From Candidatus Zipacnadum vermilionense (GTDB lineage: Bacteria > Armatimonadota > Zipacnadia > Zipacnadales > Zipacnadaceae): DNA of 64,000 nt. The translations under genes and the position numbers were made by a program. Shown here piece after piece: positions 57,542-64,000 of the stretch. The stretch spans positions 1-64,000 of the forward strand of contig JALGSV010000014.1 of NCBI GenBank assembly GCA_029821755.1, in the 5' to 3' direction. Positions within the stretch are counted from its first letter, which is position 1. Each line of letters starts with the position of its first letter. The notes below the pieces were generated by a model. The model was not told where the DNA came from. It made no database searches and saw only the letters and a list, made by a program, of their open reading frames with translations.

Positions 57542-58243
57542 ATGAGCAAAGCCGCCGATCCCGTCATATTCTGGTGCGAGAACCAGCGTGCCTCCCAGCA
57601 CATTCTAGCCCTGCTGGAGGAGCTGGGCCGGCGGGTGGTGGCGAGGCGGAGCGTGACCGAGATCGTCCAGGCCCTGCCCGACTACCCGGCCGGCAACCTC
57701 CTGCTGGTCTCCTTCGTCGGTGTACCCCTCGTCCACGCCCAGGCCGCCTGCCGCCGTTTCCGGGAGGCCGCCGGGGAGCGGCGCCTGCGCCTGCTGGCCC
57801 TGCTGGAGCCCGGTCAACTGAAAGACTTCCAGCCCACCTGGGGCGTGGACGACTTCTCCGTCTTCCCCGCTGACGCGCAAGAGCTGGCCGTGCGTATGAA
57901 CCTGATCGCCTGGCGCGACCAGCACCTGCAGACCAACGCTCTCGTCAAGGTCGGCCCGCTACTGGTCAACACCGAGCGCCACGAGGTGCTCCTGCACAAC
58001 CGCCCGGTGACGCTGACGGTCAAGGAATACGAGTTGCTGCTGCTGCTGGCCACCGGGCGCGACCGGGTGCTGACGCGGGAGGCCATCGTCGACGCGGTCT
58101 GGGGCAGCGACTACTACGGCGGGGAGCGCACCGTGGACGTCCACATCCGCCGTCTGCGCGCCAAGCTCCCGCCGATCGCCCCTTGCATTGAGACGGTGCA
58201 CGGGGTGGGGTACCGGTTCACGCCGGAGTTGGCGGCGGAGTAG
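57542..58243 (+). CDS. OmpR/PhoB-type regulator with atypical receiver (GlnR-like)
   Basis: The 233-residue protein has a receiver-like first half lacking the phospho-acceptor Asp: the strand that should end in D reads NLLLVSFVGVPL. The second half is a winged-helix DNA-binding domain (LTVKEYELLLLLATGRDRVLTREAIVDAVWG, RTVDVHIRRLRAKLP, IETVHGVGYRF). Atypical, phosphorylation-independent OmpR-family regulators next to glnA are known as GlnR in Actinobacteria and similar bacteria. It lies 108 bp before glnA on the same strand, so it likely controls nitrogen genes. ATG 57542 gives a sensible N terminus; an earlier GTG would add repeat-derived residues. Confidence 0.85.
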   Translation: MSKAADPVIFWCENQRASQHILALLEELGRRVVARRSVTEIVQALPDYPAGNLLLVSFVGVPLVHAQAACRRFREAAGERRLRLLALLEPGQLKDFQPTWGVDDFSVFPADAQELAVRMNLIAWRDQHLQTNALVKVGPLLVNTERHEVLLHNRPVTLTVKEYELLLLLATGRDRVLTREAIVDAVWGSDYYGGERTVDVHIRRLRAKLPPIAPCIETVHGVGYRFTPELAAE

Positions 58244-58351
58244 TCGCGAGCCCCCATCCACATCTTGCCTTCCCTCGAAACATTCCCGAAACACCTCTCC
58301 GCTACCATGCCTCCAGACGCACCGCAATCCCTTGTCAGGAGGGCCCTACCC

Positions 58352-59692
58352 ATGGCGCACAAAGAAGATATCCAATACGTACTGGACCAGGCCAAGGCCG
58401 AGAATGTCAAGTTCATCAAGCTCTGGTTCACCGATATCCTCGGCTACCTCAAGAGCTTCTCGATCACCGTGAACGAACTGGAGATGTCGATGGTTGAGGG
58501 GCAGGGATTTGACGGCTCGTCCATCCAGGGCTTCGCCCGGATTGACGAGAGCGACATGGTGGCCATGCCCGATCCCTCCACCTTCGTGCTGCTCCCTTGG
58601 CGCCCGCGCGAGGGCGGGGCGGTGGCGCGGATGTTCTGCGACATCGTCAACCCCGACGGCAACCCCTACCAGTTTGACCCCCGCCACGTGCTGAAGAAGA
58701 ACCTAGCCGTGGCCAAGGAGCTGGGCTACACCTACTACGTGGGGCCGGAGCTGGAGTATTTCTACTTCCAGAACGCCGCCAAGCCCCCGGTGGTCATGGA
58801 CCAGGCCGGCTATTTCGACCTGACCCCGCGCGATGAGGCTGTCGACATGCGTCGCGACACCGTGCTCATGCTCGAGGAGATGGGCATCGGGGTGGAGTAT
58901 AGCCACCACGAGGTCGCGCCCTCCCAGCATGAGATCGACCTGCGCTACACTGACGGCCTGACCATGGCCGACAACGCCATGACCTATCGCCTGGTGGTGA
59001 AGGAAGTGGCCATCATGCACGGCTGCTACGCCACCTTCATGCCCAAGCCGATCTTCGGCGAAAACGGCAGCGGAATGCACACTCACCAGTCCCTGTTCAC
59101 CGGGGACAAGAATGCCATGTACGACGCCACCAACGCGCCGACCTACCTGTCGGACATAGCCCTCAAGTACATCGCCGGCCTGATTAAGCACGCGCCGGAG
59201 ATCGCCCTGGTCACCAATCAGTGGGTCAACTCCTACAAGCGGCTGGTGCCGGGCTACGAGGCGCCGGTGTATCTCTCCTGGGCCATGCGTAACCGCTCGG
59301 ACATGATCCGGGTGCCGGTGTACAAGCCGGGCAAGGAAAAGGCCATGCGGATCGAGTTCCGCTCGCCCGACCCGGCCTGCAACCCCTACCTGGCCTTCGC
59401 CGCCATGCTGGCCGCCGGCCTGGAGGGCATCCAGCAGGACTACCCCTGCCCGGAACCGACCGAGGAGAACGTGTACGAGATGTCCGAGGAGGAGCGCACC
59501 AGCCGCGGGATCGGCACGCTGCCCGGCGACCTGGACCGGGCCATCGAGGCGGCCGAGGGCAGCGCGCTGCTCAAGAAATGTCTGGGCGAGGAGATGCATG
59601 GCAAGCTGATCGCCAACAAGAAGATCGAGTGGGACGCCTACCGCACCCAGGTCACCGACTGGGAGCTGGACAACTACCTGCCGCTGCTGTAG
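58352..59692 (+). CDS. glnA: Glutamine synthetase, type I
   Basis: GlnA makes glutamine from glutamate, ammonia and ATP. The 446-residue protein is a GSI of the alpha-like length. Motifs include the N-terminal FDGSSIQGFARIDESDM latch, YYVGPELEYFYF (metal Glu), EVAPSQHEIDL, FMPKPIFGENGSGMHTH, GYEAPVYLSWAMRNRS and RIEFRSPDPACNPYLAF. The region of the adenylylated Tyr in proteobacterial enzymes reads NVYEMSEEE, so that control is uncertain. AGGAGG precedes ATG 58352. It follows the GlnR-like gene and is followed by a strong terminator-like hairpin. Confidence 0.97.
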   Translation: MAHKEDIQYVLDQAKAENVKFIKLWFTDILGYLKSFSITVNELEMSMVEGQGFDGSSIQGFARIDESDMVAMPDPSTFVLLPWRPREGGAVARMFCDIVNPDGNPYQFDPRHVLKKNLAVAKELGYTYYVGPELEYFYFQNAAKPPVVMDQAGYFDLTPRDEAVDMRRDTVLMLEEMGIGVEYSHHEVAPSQHEIDLRYTDGLTMADNAMTYRLVVKEVAIMHGCYATFMPKPIFGENGSGMHTHQSLFTGDKNAMYDATNAPTYLSDIALKYIAGLIKHAPEIALVTNQWVNSYKRLVPGYEAPVYLSWAMRNRSDMIRVPVYKPGKEKAMRIEFRSPDPACNPYLAFAAMLAAGLEGIQQDYPCPEPTEENVYEMSEEERTSRGIGTLPGDLDRAIEAAEGSALLKKCLGEEMHGKLIANKKIEWDAYRTQVTDWELDNYLPLL

Positions 59693-59719
59693 AGCGGAGA
59701 AGACAACCAAGCCGAGTAG

Positions 59720-59753
59720 CACCGGGGCGAGGCCAAGGGGTCTCGCCCCGGTC
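59720..59753 (+). terminator. Terminator-like hairpin after glnA
   Basis: ACCGGGGCGAGgccaaggggtCTCGCCCCGGT, an 11-bp perfect stem 28 bp after the glnA stop. There is no T-run, so termination might be factor-dependent. Confidence 0.6.
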
Positions 59754-59769
59754 ATGTGTGGAGGGGGGA

Positions 59770-59854
59770 GAGTGGAACGTGGCAAGGGGCAGGTAGCCGG
59801 AGCGGAGGGGGAAGGGTCTGCTCCCGGTGGCGCCGGCGTCTCGCCGGTGCGGGG
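59770..59854. repeat. Family H arm and family C palindrome between glnA and the FAD oxidoreductase gene
   Basis: GAGTGGAACGTGGCAAGGGGCAG matches the family H arm, and GGTGGCGCCGGCGTCTCGCC (59826 on) is a family C unit. The gap (59754-59900) has no credible gene. Confidence 0.6.
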
Positions 59855-59900
59855 TGGCGCGATGCCCGGCGCCGGGGAGAGGGGGCAGTTATGTTGCCCC

Positions 59901-61211
59901 CTACAGCCCCTCCACCAGCCCCCGCACCAGCCCGATCATCCCGCTCAGGCAGCGGTCGGAAGGGTACAGTTGCGTAGAATCGAGCAGGTACAGACCCTCC
60001 ACCGGCGCCTGTATCGGCGGCAGGCGGCGAGAGAAGCCCGGCGGGGTCACCGCCTGGGCGTAGTCGTCGCGAGACAGAAGCGTGGCCGTGATCTGCTCCA
60101 ACTGCACGTCGGGGAGGACCATCCTCAGGCCCGTCTCCAACTCCCGGGTGAGATCCTCAGGCGGCATCAGGTAGTGCGGATCGTCGTGAGGAGTGTAGAC
60201 TGGCAAGTAGGCCAGCCCGCCACCGGGTGCGGCGTGGCGATTGAGGTTGGAGTACTCGATGATCCCACTGGCCGGGACACGCTCATCGGCGATGTTAATC
60301 CAGTACTGGTCGGTCAGAGGCCGGTTCACCAGCGCCAGCAGGCAGGAGATGCCGAGGAAGTCAATCCCGGCCAGGCTCTCCCGGAAGCCGGCGGCCTCCT
60401 CCGGCAGCAACTTGACGAACTCCGGCAGGGGGAGGGCGGAGATGACCAGGTCGGCCGGGAGGTCCTCCTCCGGCGTCTGCACTGCCACCACCTTCCCGCC
60501 GCGCAGCGCCAGGCCCGTCGCCGGGGTGGACAAGCGAATCTTCCCCCCGGCGTCCTCGATCCGGTCGGCCAGGGCCTCCAGCAGCATCCCAGTGCCCTCG
60601 GCCAGGCAGCCGAAGCTCTCCGGGCGCAGCAGGCTGGCCCGGGAGCGAGAGGCCCGGTGAATACGGTGCCAGATCCACGGCGCGGAGATTTCCCCGGCGT
60701 AGCGCCCGAACTTGGTCCGCAGCAGCGGCTGCCAGATCACCTCGCAAGCCCGGTCGCCCACCTCCCGCCGCAGCCAGGCCTCGGCGGTGAGCTCCTCCAG
60801 CGCCACCCAGTCCTTCATGCGGCGACAGCGCGCGGCGTGCAGGCCAAAGCGCAGGCGGTCCCGCAAGCTTAGGGGCGGGAAGCGCAGGATGTCCAGCGGA
60901 GTGGTGAAGGGATACAGGCGCCCCTCCACGTAGTAGCTGGTCCGCGCAGGCGTCCATTCCAGGGCCGCGCTCAGGCCCATCTCCTCAATGAGGCGCAGCA
61001 GCGAGTAATCCTCGGCGCAGATGAAGTGGTAGTAGACCTCGCGTAGCTTCCCCGCCAGCGGCTCCGAGCGGGCCAGGCCCCCCAGGACGGTCCGCCGCTC
61101 CAGCAGCGTCACCCGCGCCCCCCGGCGGGTGAGGGAGTAGGCGGCGGTGAGGCCGGCGATGCCCCCACCGAGCACGACGGCGCTGCGCCCGCGGAGGGAC
61201 GGGGTGGCCAT
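59901..61211 (-). CDS. FAD-dependent oxidoreductase (protoporphyrinogen oxidase / UDP-sugar mutase-like)
   Basis: The 436-residue protein has the dinucleotide-binding motif VVLGGGIAGLTAAYSL, followed by LLERRTVLGGLARS and the helical substrate cap. The pattern (VYYHFICAEDYSLLRLI, GTGMLLEALADRIEDAGG, DLVISALPLPEFVKLLP) is that of NAD(P)-binding flavoproteins commonly found with polysaccharide genes and related to PPOX and UDP-galactopyranose mutase. It is cytoplasmic. It is 4 bp downstream of the GT39 gene on the same strand, so the two are co-transcribed and probably act on a cell-envelope glycan. The substrate is unknown. Confidence 0.85.
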   Translation of the reverse strand: MATPSLRGRSAVVLGGGIAGLTAAYSLTRRGARVTLLERRTVLGGLARSEPLAGKLREVYYHFICAEDYSLLRLIEEMGLSAALEWTPARTSYYVEGRLYPFTTPLDILRFPPLSLRDRLRFGLHAARCRRMKDWVALEELTAEAWLRREVGDRACEVIWQPLLRTKFGRYAGEISAPWIWHRIHRASRSRASLLRPESFGCLAEGTGMLLEALADRIEDAGGKIRLSTPATGLALRGGKVVAVQTPEEDLPADLVISALPLPEFVKLLPEEAAGFRESLAGIDFLGISCLLALVNRPLTDQYWINIADERVPASGIIEYSNLNRHAAPGGGLAYLPVYTPHDDPHYLMPPEDLTRELETGLRMVLPDVQLEQITATLLSRDDYAQAVTPPGFSRRLPPIQAPVEGLYLLDSTQLYPSDRCLSGMIGLVRGLVEGL

Positions 61212-61215
61212 TTTT

Positions 61216-62946
61216 CTACTCCACCCCTTTCCGGTACCCCACCGGCTGGCAGGGGGGCGGGTTGGTCGCGGGCCGGGTCAGGTCGAAGACCTCGTAGGCC
61301 TCGCCCTCCCCCAGCAGCACGCGGCGGTAGGTGGTGCGCAGGTAGGTCTCCAGGTCGTCCCGCCCGCCCGGCCCGGTGGAGGCAAAGTAGACCGCCCAGC
61401 GCGCCCCGCGGGCAATGCGATTGGTAACGTACAGCGAGCCGGGGAGGTCCTCCGGCCGGGTCTCGGCCGGTGACCGGCCCATCGCCTCCCGCCCCACCCA
61501 GCCGGGGCGATGGAAGTAGTACAGGCAGCCGTAGCCGGGCGGAAAGATGATCACCGGCTTCCCGGCGGGGTCCAGGCGGTCCAGGGCGGCGGAGGCCTGC
61601 AGGATGGGCGTGTAAGGCTCGAAGAAAGGCTGCACTCCCCAGGCGCACAGGACCAGGAAGAGTGCCACGAGTACGCCATTGGACCAGCGGTTCACCACGC
61701 GCGACTGAATCAACCGATCCCAGGCCAGCCCGATCAACCCCGCCGCCGGCAGGAGCAGGGGCAGCTGGTAGTAGGTCTGGCGCAAATTCCCCCCGGAGAC
61801 CAGCACGAAGTAGAGCAGGACCACCCCCAGCCAGACGTGGAAGAGGTAGGGAGCCTCTCCGCTGCAGGGCGCGGGCTCGTACCGCGCCCTCGGAGGCTCA
61901 CCCCCTGCCCCCTCTTCTTGCAGGAGAGGGGGTGCCGATACCCCTTCCGGTGGCACCGGCGTCTCGCCGGTGCGGGGTGGAGAGCGCCGTAGCAAGAATC
62001 CCACCGCCAGCAGCACCATTCCCACGGCGGTCAGATGATCCTTCAGCAACCGCTGCAACATCAGAGAGTAGTTCCCGGGCCGCAGGAAGTCCTTAGCGGC
62101 CAGCCACATCCCCCCGCCGAAACCCACGCCGACGGTGAAGTAATGGGCACCGATGGCTTGCTGGGCGTGCCAGTAATAGACCAGCGCCGGTCCCAGCGTC
62201 AGCACCAGCAGCGCCCAGACCGCCGGGCGCCGCAGGAAACCCCAGCCCCACTTATCCCAGGCCAGGTAGGCCAGAGGCAGCAGCAGCATGACGGTGGGGA
62301 GCTTGACCAGAAAGGCCAGCGCACCGCAGAGGGCGGTGAGGAAGAACCAGAGGGCGGCCCTCCCGGTAGGACGGGCGTCTCGCCCGTCCCCGCCGACGAC
62401 GGGCGAGACGCCGGTCGTACCCAACCATCTCCCAAAGCAATACACCACTGCCACCGAGAAGAACAGCATCAGCGACTCGCTCATCAGGGCGCGGGAGTAG
62501 TACCAACTGGAGGGCGCAAAGGCGTAGAACAGCAGGCCCCAGAAGGCCGGGCGCTCGCCCAGGTACCGCGCGAGCAGCCGCCACAACAGCAGCATCGTCC
62601 CCAGGCTGAAGGCCACCGTCACCAGCCGCCCTACCCACTCGTGCATACCGAAGAGCTTGTACAGCAGGGCGGTCAGGAAGGTGACAAGCTGGAACTCGAT
62701 CTCGATGTAGCCGGGCTGGTCGGCGCTGTAGTCGGTCTCCGGCCATAGGAGGTTGTACCCGTGCAGGTAGAAGTTCTTGGCGACAGGCGCGACCTGGAGC
62801 TGCTTGATCCAGTGGCCGTCAATGTAAGGGGCGTTGAAGCCAATCAGCCGCACCGCTACGGCCAGCAGCAGGATGAGGAAAACGACCTGCCGCCGTGGGA
62901 GGCGGGAAGCGGACGCGCCGGGAGAGGTGGGAGCATCAGCAGCCAT
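61216..62946 (-). CDS. GT39/ArnT-like membrane glycosyltransferase with repeat-encoded loops
   Basis: The 576-residue protein has about 10-12 membrane segments and the PMT/ArnT pattern (RLIGFNAPYIDGHW near the start, LLWRLLARYLGERPAFWGLL). Such enzymes use polyprenyl-phosphate sugars to glycosylate lipids or proteins at the membrane. Two loops between membrane helices are encoded by dispersed palindromes: residues about 175-194 (TTGVSPVVGGDGRDARPTGR) and about 322-365 (TGETPVPPEG followed by LLQEEGAGGEPPRA). These inserts are absent from normal members, as far as I recall. The frame stays open in both. It overlaps no gene but is coupled to the oxidoreductase downstream. Confidence 0.85.
   Translation of the reverse strand: MAADAPTSPGASASRLPRRQVVFLILLLAVAVRLIGFNAPYIDGHWIKQLQVAPVAKNFYLHGYNLLWPETDYSADQPGYIEIEFQLVTFLTALLYKLFGMHEWVGRLVTVAFSLGTMLLLWRLLARYLGERPAFWGLLFYAFAPSSWYYSRALMSESLMLFFSVAVVYCFGRWLGTTGVSPVVGGDGRDARPTGRAALWFFLTALCGALAFLVKLPTVMLLLPLAYLAWDKWGWGFLRRPAVWALLVLTLGPALVYYWHAQQAIGAHYFTVGVGFGGGMWLAAKDFLRPGNYSLMLQRLLKDHLTAVGMVLLAVGFLLRRSPPRTGETPVPPEGVSAPPLLQEEGAGGEPPRARYEPAPCSGEAPYLFHVWLGVVLLYFVLVSGGNLRQTYYQLPLLLPAAGLIGLAWDRLIQSRVVNRWSNGVLVALFLVLCAWGVQPFFEPYTPILQASAALDRLDPAGKPVIIFPPGYGCLYYFHRPGWVGREAMGRSPAETRPEDLPGSLYVTNRIARGARWAVYFASTGPGGRDDLETYLRTTYRRVLLGEGEAYEVFDLTRPATNPPPCQPVGYRKGVE
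61895..61980. repeat. Family D and family C repeats inside the GT39 gene
   Basis: CACCCCCTGCCCCCTCTTCT with GCAGGAGAGGGGGTG (family D) and GGTGGCACCGGCGTCTCGCC (family C) are read in frame on the minus strand. They account for the loop of about 44 extra residues. Confidence 0.85.
62364..62422. repeat. Family C repeat pair inside the GT39 gene
   Basis: ACGGGCGTCTCGCCCGTCCC faces GACGGGCGAGACGCCGGTCGT across six bases. The 59-bp unit is translated into an insert of about 20 residues between two membrane helices. Confidence 0.85.
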
Positions 62947-63021
62947 TGGGAGGTGATTCGACGCGGGGGGAAGGGGGTCCTTCCGGGGGACCCGGGGATG
63001 ACCTCCTCCCCCACAAAAGAT

Positions 63022-63051
63022 GAAGAGCCGCGGTTCCCAGCGCGGCTCTTC
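63022..63051 (-). terminator. Terminator-like hairpin
   Basis: GAAGAGCCGCG-gttcccag-CGCGGCTCTTC, 11-bp perfect stem, with TCTTTTG following on the minus strand. It precedes the GT39 start, so it could be an attenuator of that operon. Confidence 0.6.
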
Positions 63052-63237
63052 GTGTGGAGATGGCCTGCGACAGGACTGCTCTGTCCTCGCAGACTCGCGG
63101 TTTCACCCTGGCATCCACGATGCCATGTAACGGCCGTCGTTAGCGGCGCGTCTAAGAGATAGAACGCCGGGGGAGACAAAAGGGTTCCTGAGAATGGAAA
63201 AGTAGAAGAAGAATCGGTGTAGAAAGGTACTGGGAGA

Positions 63238-63285
63238 GGTCGGATACGAGCCCCGCCCGGCATGAGCGGGCTGAAGTATCCGACC
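63238..63285. promoter_or_regulatory. Inverted repeat upstream of the xylose-isomerase-like gene
   Basis: GGTCGGATAC (63238-63247) and GTATCCGACC (63276-63285) are perfect 10-bp arms. The inner part (AGCCCCGC ... GCGGGCT) also pairs. It lies 82 bp before ATG 63367; it may be an operator or a leader hairpin. Confidence 0.45.
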
Positions 63286-63366
63286 CCTCCGTGGAGAAGG
63301 TCCCCCCCTCCTGTATGGGGAATACCGCCCACACGTACTCCAACGACTCTCACGCAGGTGATCTGT

Positions 63367-64000
63367 ATGCCGGTTTGTGACCTCCGTTCTCAAGCTACCG
63401 TGCGGACCGGAGAAGAGCTGGTCCGTCACCTCCACAGCTTCTCGATGGACCTCAAGTTCTCCGCTGGCGTCTGGTTCTTCGCCCCCGGCGGCGGGCGCTT
63501 CCACGACCGCTACGCCCCCTCCAAGACCATGGAGCAAGTGCTCGAGGAAGCCGCGAGCCTCAAACAGTACGGCCTGGTGGCCCTGGAGGGGCACTACCCC
63601 AACGAGGTCAACGAGGACAACCTGGAGATGTTCAAGCAGTTCCAGGCCGACACCGGTATCCGCCTGGTGTCGGTGGTGCCGAACCTCTTCTACGACGCGC
63701 GCTTCGAGTGGGGAAGTTTGTCCAATCCCGATCCGGCGGTGCGGCAGTTCGCCATCGAGCGCACCAAGACCACGCTGCAAATCAACCGAGAGCTGGACAC
63801 CGACTTCGCCATCGTCTGGCCCGGCATTGACGGCTACGAGAACACCTTCGCCCACAACCACGCCGCGGCGCGGGCCCGCTTCGCCGAGGGGGTTATCGAA
63901 GCCATGGACGCCGTCCCCGGCGTGCGCATCGCCGAGGAGCCCAAGCCCTACGAGCCGCGCGGCAACATCCTGTACGGCACCACCCCGCAGGGCGTGCTCC
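63367..64000 (+). CDS. Xylose isomerase-like TIM-barrel protein, 5' part (3' end outside window)
   Basis: The frame opens at ATG 63367 (MPVCDLRSQATVRTGEELV) and stays open to the window edge, giving 211 residues. It has xylose-isomerase features in order: KFSAGVWFFAPGGGRFHDRY, VVPNLFYDARFEWGSLSNPDP, FAIVWPGIDGYENTF, then IAEEPKPYEPRG, where the Glu is the first metal ligand. Xylose isomerases interconvert aldoses and ketoses; relatives act on rhamnose or fucose. The GCAGGTGAT before the start is a usable ribosome-binding site. The C-terminal metal ligands lie beyond the window, so activity cannot be judged. Confidence 0.8.
   Translation, partial: MPVCDLRSQATVRTGEELVRHLHSFSMDLKFSAGVWFFAPGGGRFHDRYAPSKTMEQVLEEAASLKQYGLVALEGHYPNEVNEDNLEMFKQFQADTGIRLVSVVPNLFYDARFEWGSLSNPDPAVRQFAIERTKTTLQINRELDTDFAIVWPGIDGYENTFAHNHAAARARFAEGVIEAMDAVPGVRIAEEPKPYEPRGNILYGTTPQGVL

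Larger units (their letters stand above)
62947..63366. other. 420-bp divergent gap with hairpins, no gene
   Basis: It contains the hairpin 63022-63051, a second hairpin around AGGAC-TGCTCT-GTCCT (63072-63087), an A/G-rich stretch (63160-63235) and the inverted repeat 63238-63285 upstream of the xylose-isomerase-like gene. I see no credible coding frame. Confidence 0.55.

Noticed and set aside
1-64000. tRNA, rRNA or CRISPR loci
   Set aside because: No tRNA T-loop or cloverleaf, rRNA segment or regularly spaced repeat-spacer array was seen on inspection; the palindromic repeats are not evenly spaced and have no spacers.

Overview
The window is 64 kb of GC-rich bacterial DNA with tightly packed genes. 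A type IV prepilin at 33.9 kb has the H-X9-DG signature and a run reading [12 protein letters not shown] after its leader. That run, together with the S-layer-homology tail, large secreted heparinase-like and right-handed beta-helix proteins and many URO-D/MtaA-type proteins, fits an uncultured member of the Armatimonadota or a neighbouring phylum. This placement is an inference; no rRNA or tRNA gene was seen.

Layout. 0-3 kb: end of an S-layer-homology protein, mnmE, then two AbrB-type antitoxins and a PIN-domain toxin interrupted by an amber codon. 3-9.3 kb: a folate-centred run (class I glutamine amidotransferase, folP, 5-formyl-THF cyclo-ligase, a hypothetical gene, folB, an FMN-binding protein), then a GMP synthase-like gene lacking its amidotransferase half and a URO-D-family gene. 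9.5-27.3 kb: a one-carbon cluster holding every step of a tetrahydrofolate methyl branch: fhs, fchA, folD, metF and an AcsE-like methyl-THF:corrinoid methyltransferase. These are mixed with amidohydrolases, a creatininase-family protein, a hexulose-phosphate synthase/RraA fusion, a ketopantoate reductase-like gene and a sensory-rhodopsin-transducer-like gene. No CO dehydrogenase, acetyl-CoA synthase or corrinoid protein is in the window. 27.3-34.6 kb: a possible degenerate RtcB relative, a PilB/GspE ATPase, an HNH nuclease, a CDF metal exporter behind a promoter and a candidate NiCo riboswitch, an M20 peptidase and the prepilin. 34.6-53.8 kb: a carbohydrate locus (DUF6259-like protein, two giant tandem heparinase-like proteins, an esterase, an SGNH hydrolase, a GH20-like protein, a NeuB-SAF-TIM-barrel fusion, a URO-D-family protein and a sugar phosphomutase). 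53.8-54.8 kb: a DUF559 nuclease gene bracketed by two foldback elements. 54.8-64 kb: a second phosphomutase without its catalytic serine, a GHMP kinase, a GlnR-like regulator next to glnA, an FAD oxidoreductase plus a GT39-type glycosyltransferase, and the start of a xylose-isomerase-like gene that runs off the end.

The most unusual feature is the repeat content. At least six families of palindromic repeats occupy the intergenic spaces. Two of them (family E, two copies; family F, two copies) are 200-300 bp foldback elements whose terminal inverted repeats carry, between two conserved boxes, a hairpin whose sequence differs in every copy while its ability to pair is kept. Both E copies lie between divergently transcribed genes. 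The two F copies bracket the DUF559 gene and fill the space between the two phosphomutases. Repeat units also lie inside coding genes and are translated, clearly so in the GT39 glycosyltransferase.

The second main point is a division of labour in C1 metabolism. FolD has Gln where the family has its catalytic cyclohydrolase Lys, and a separate cyclohydrolase gene (fchA) sits directly upstream.
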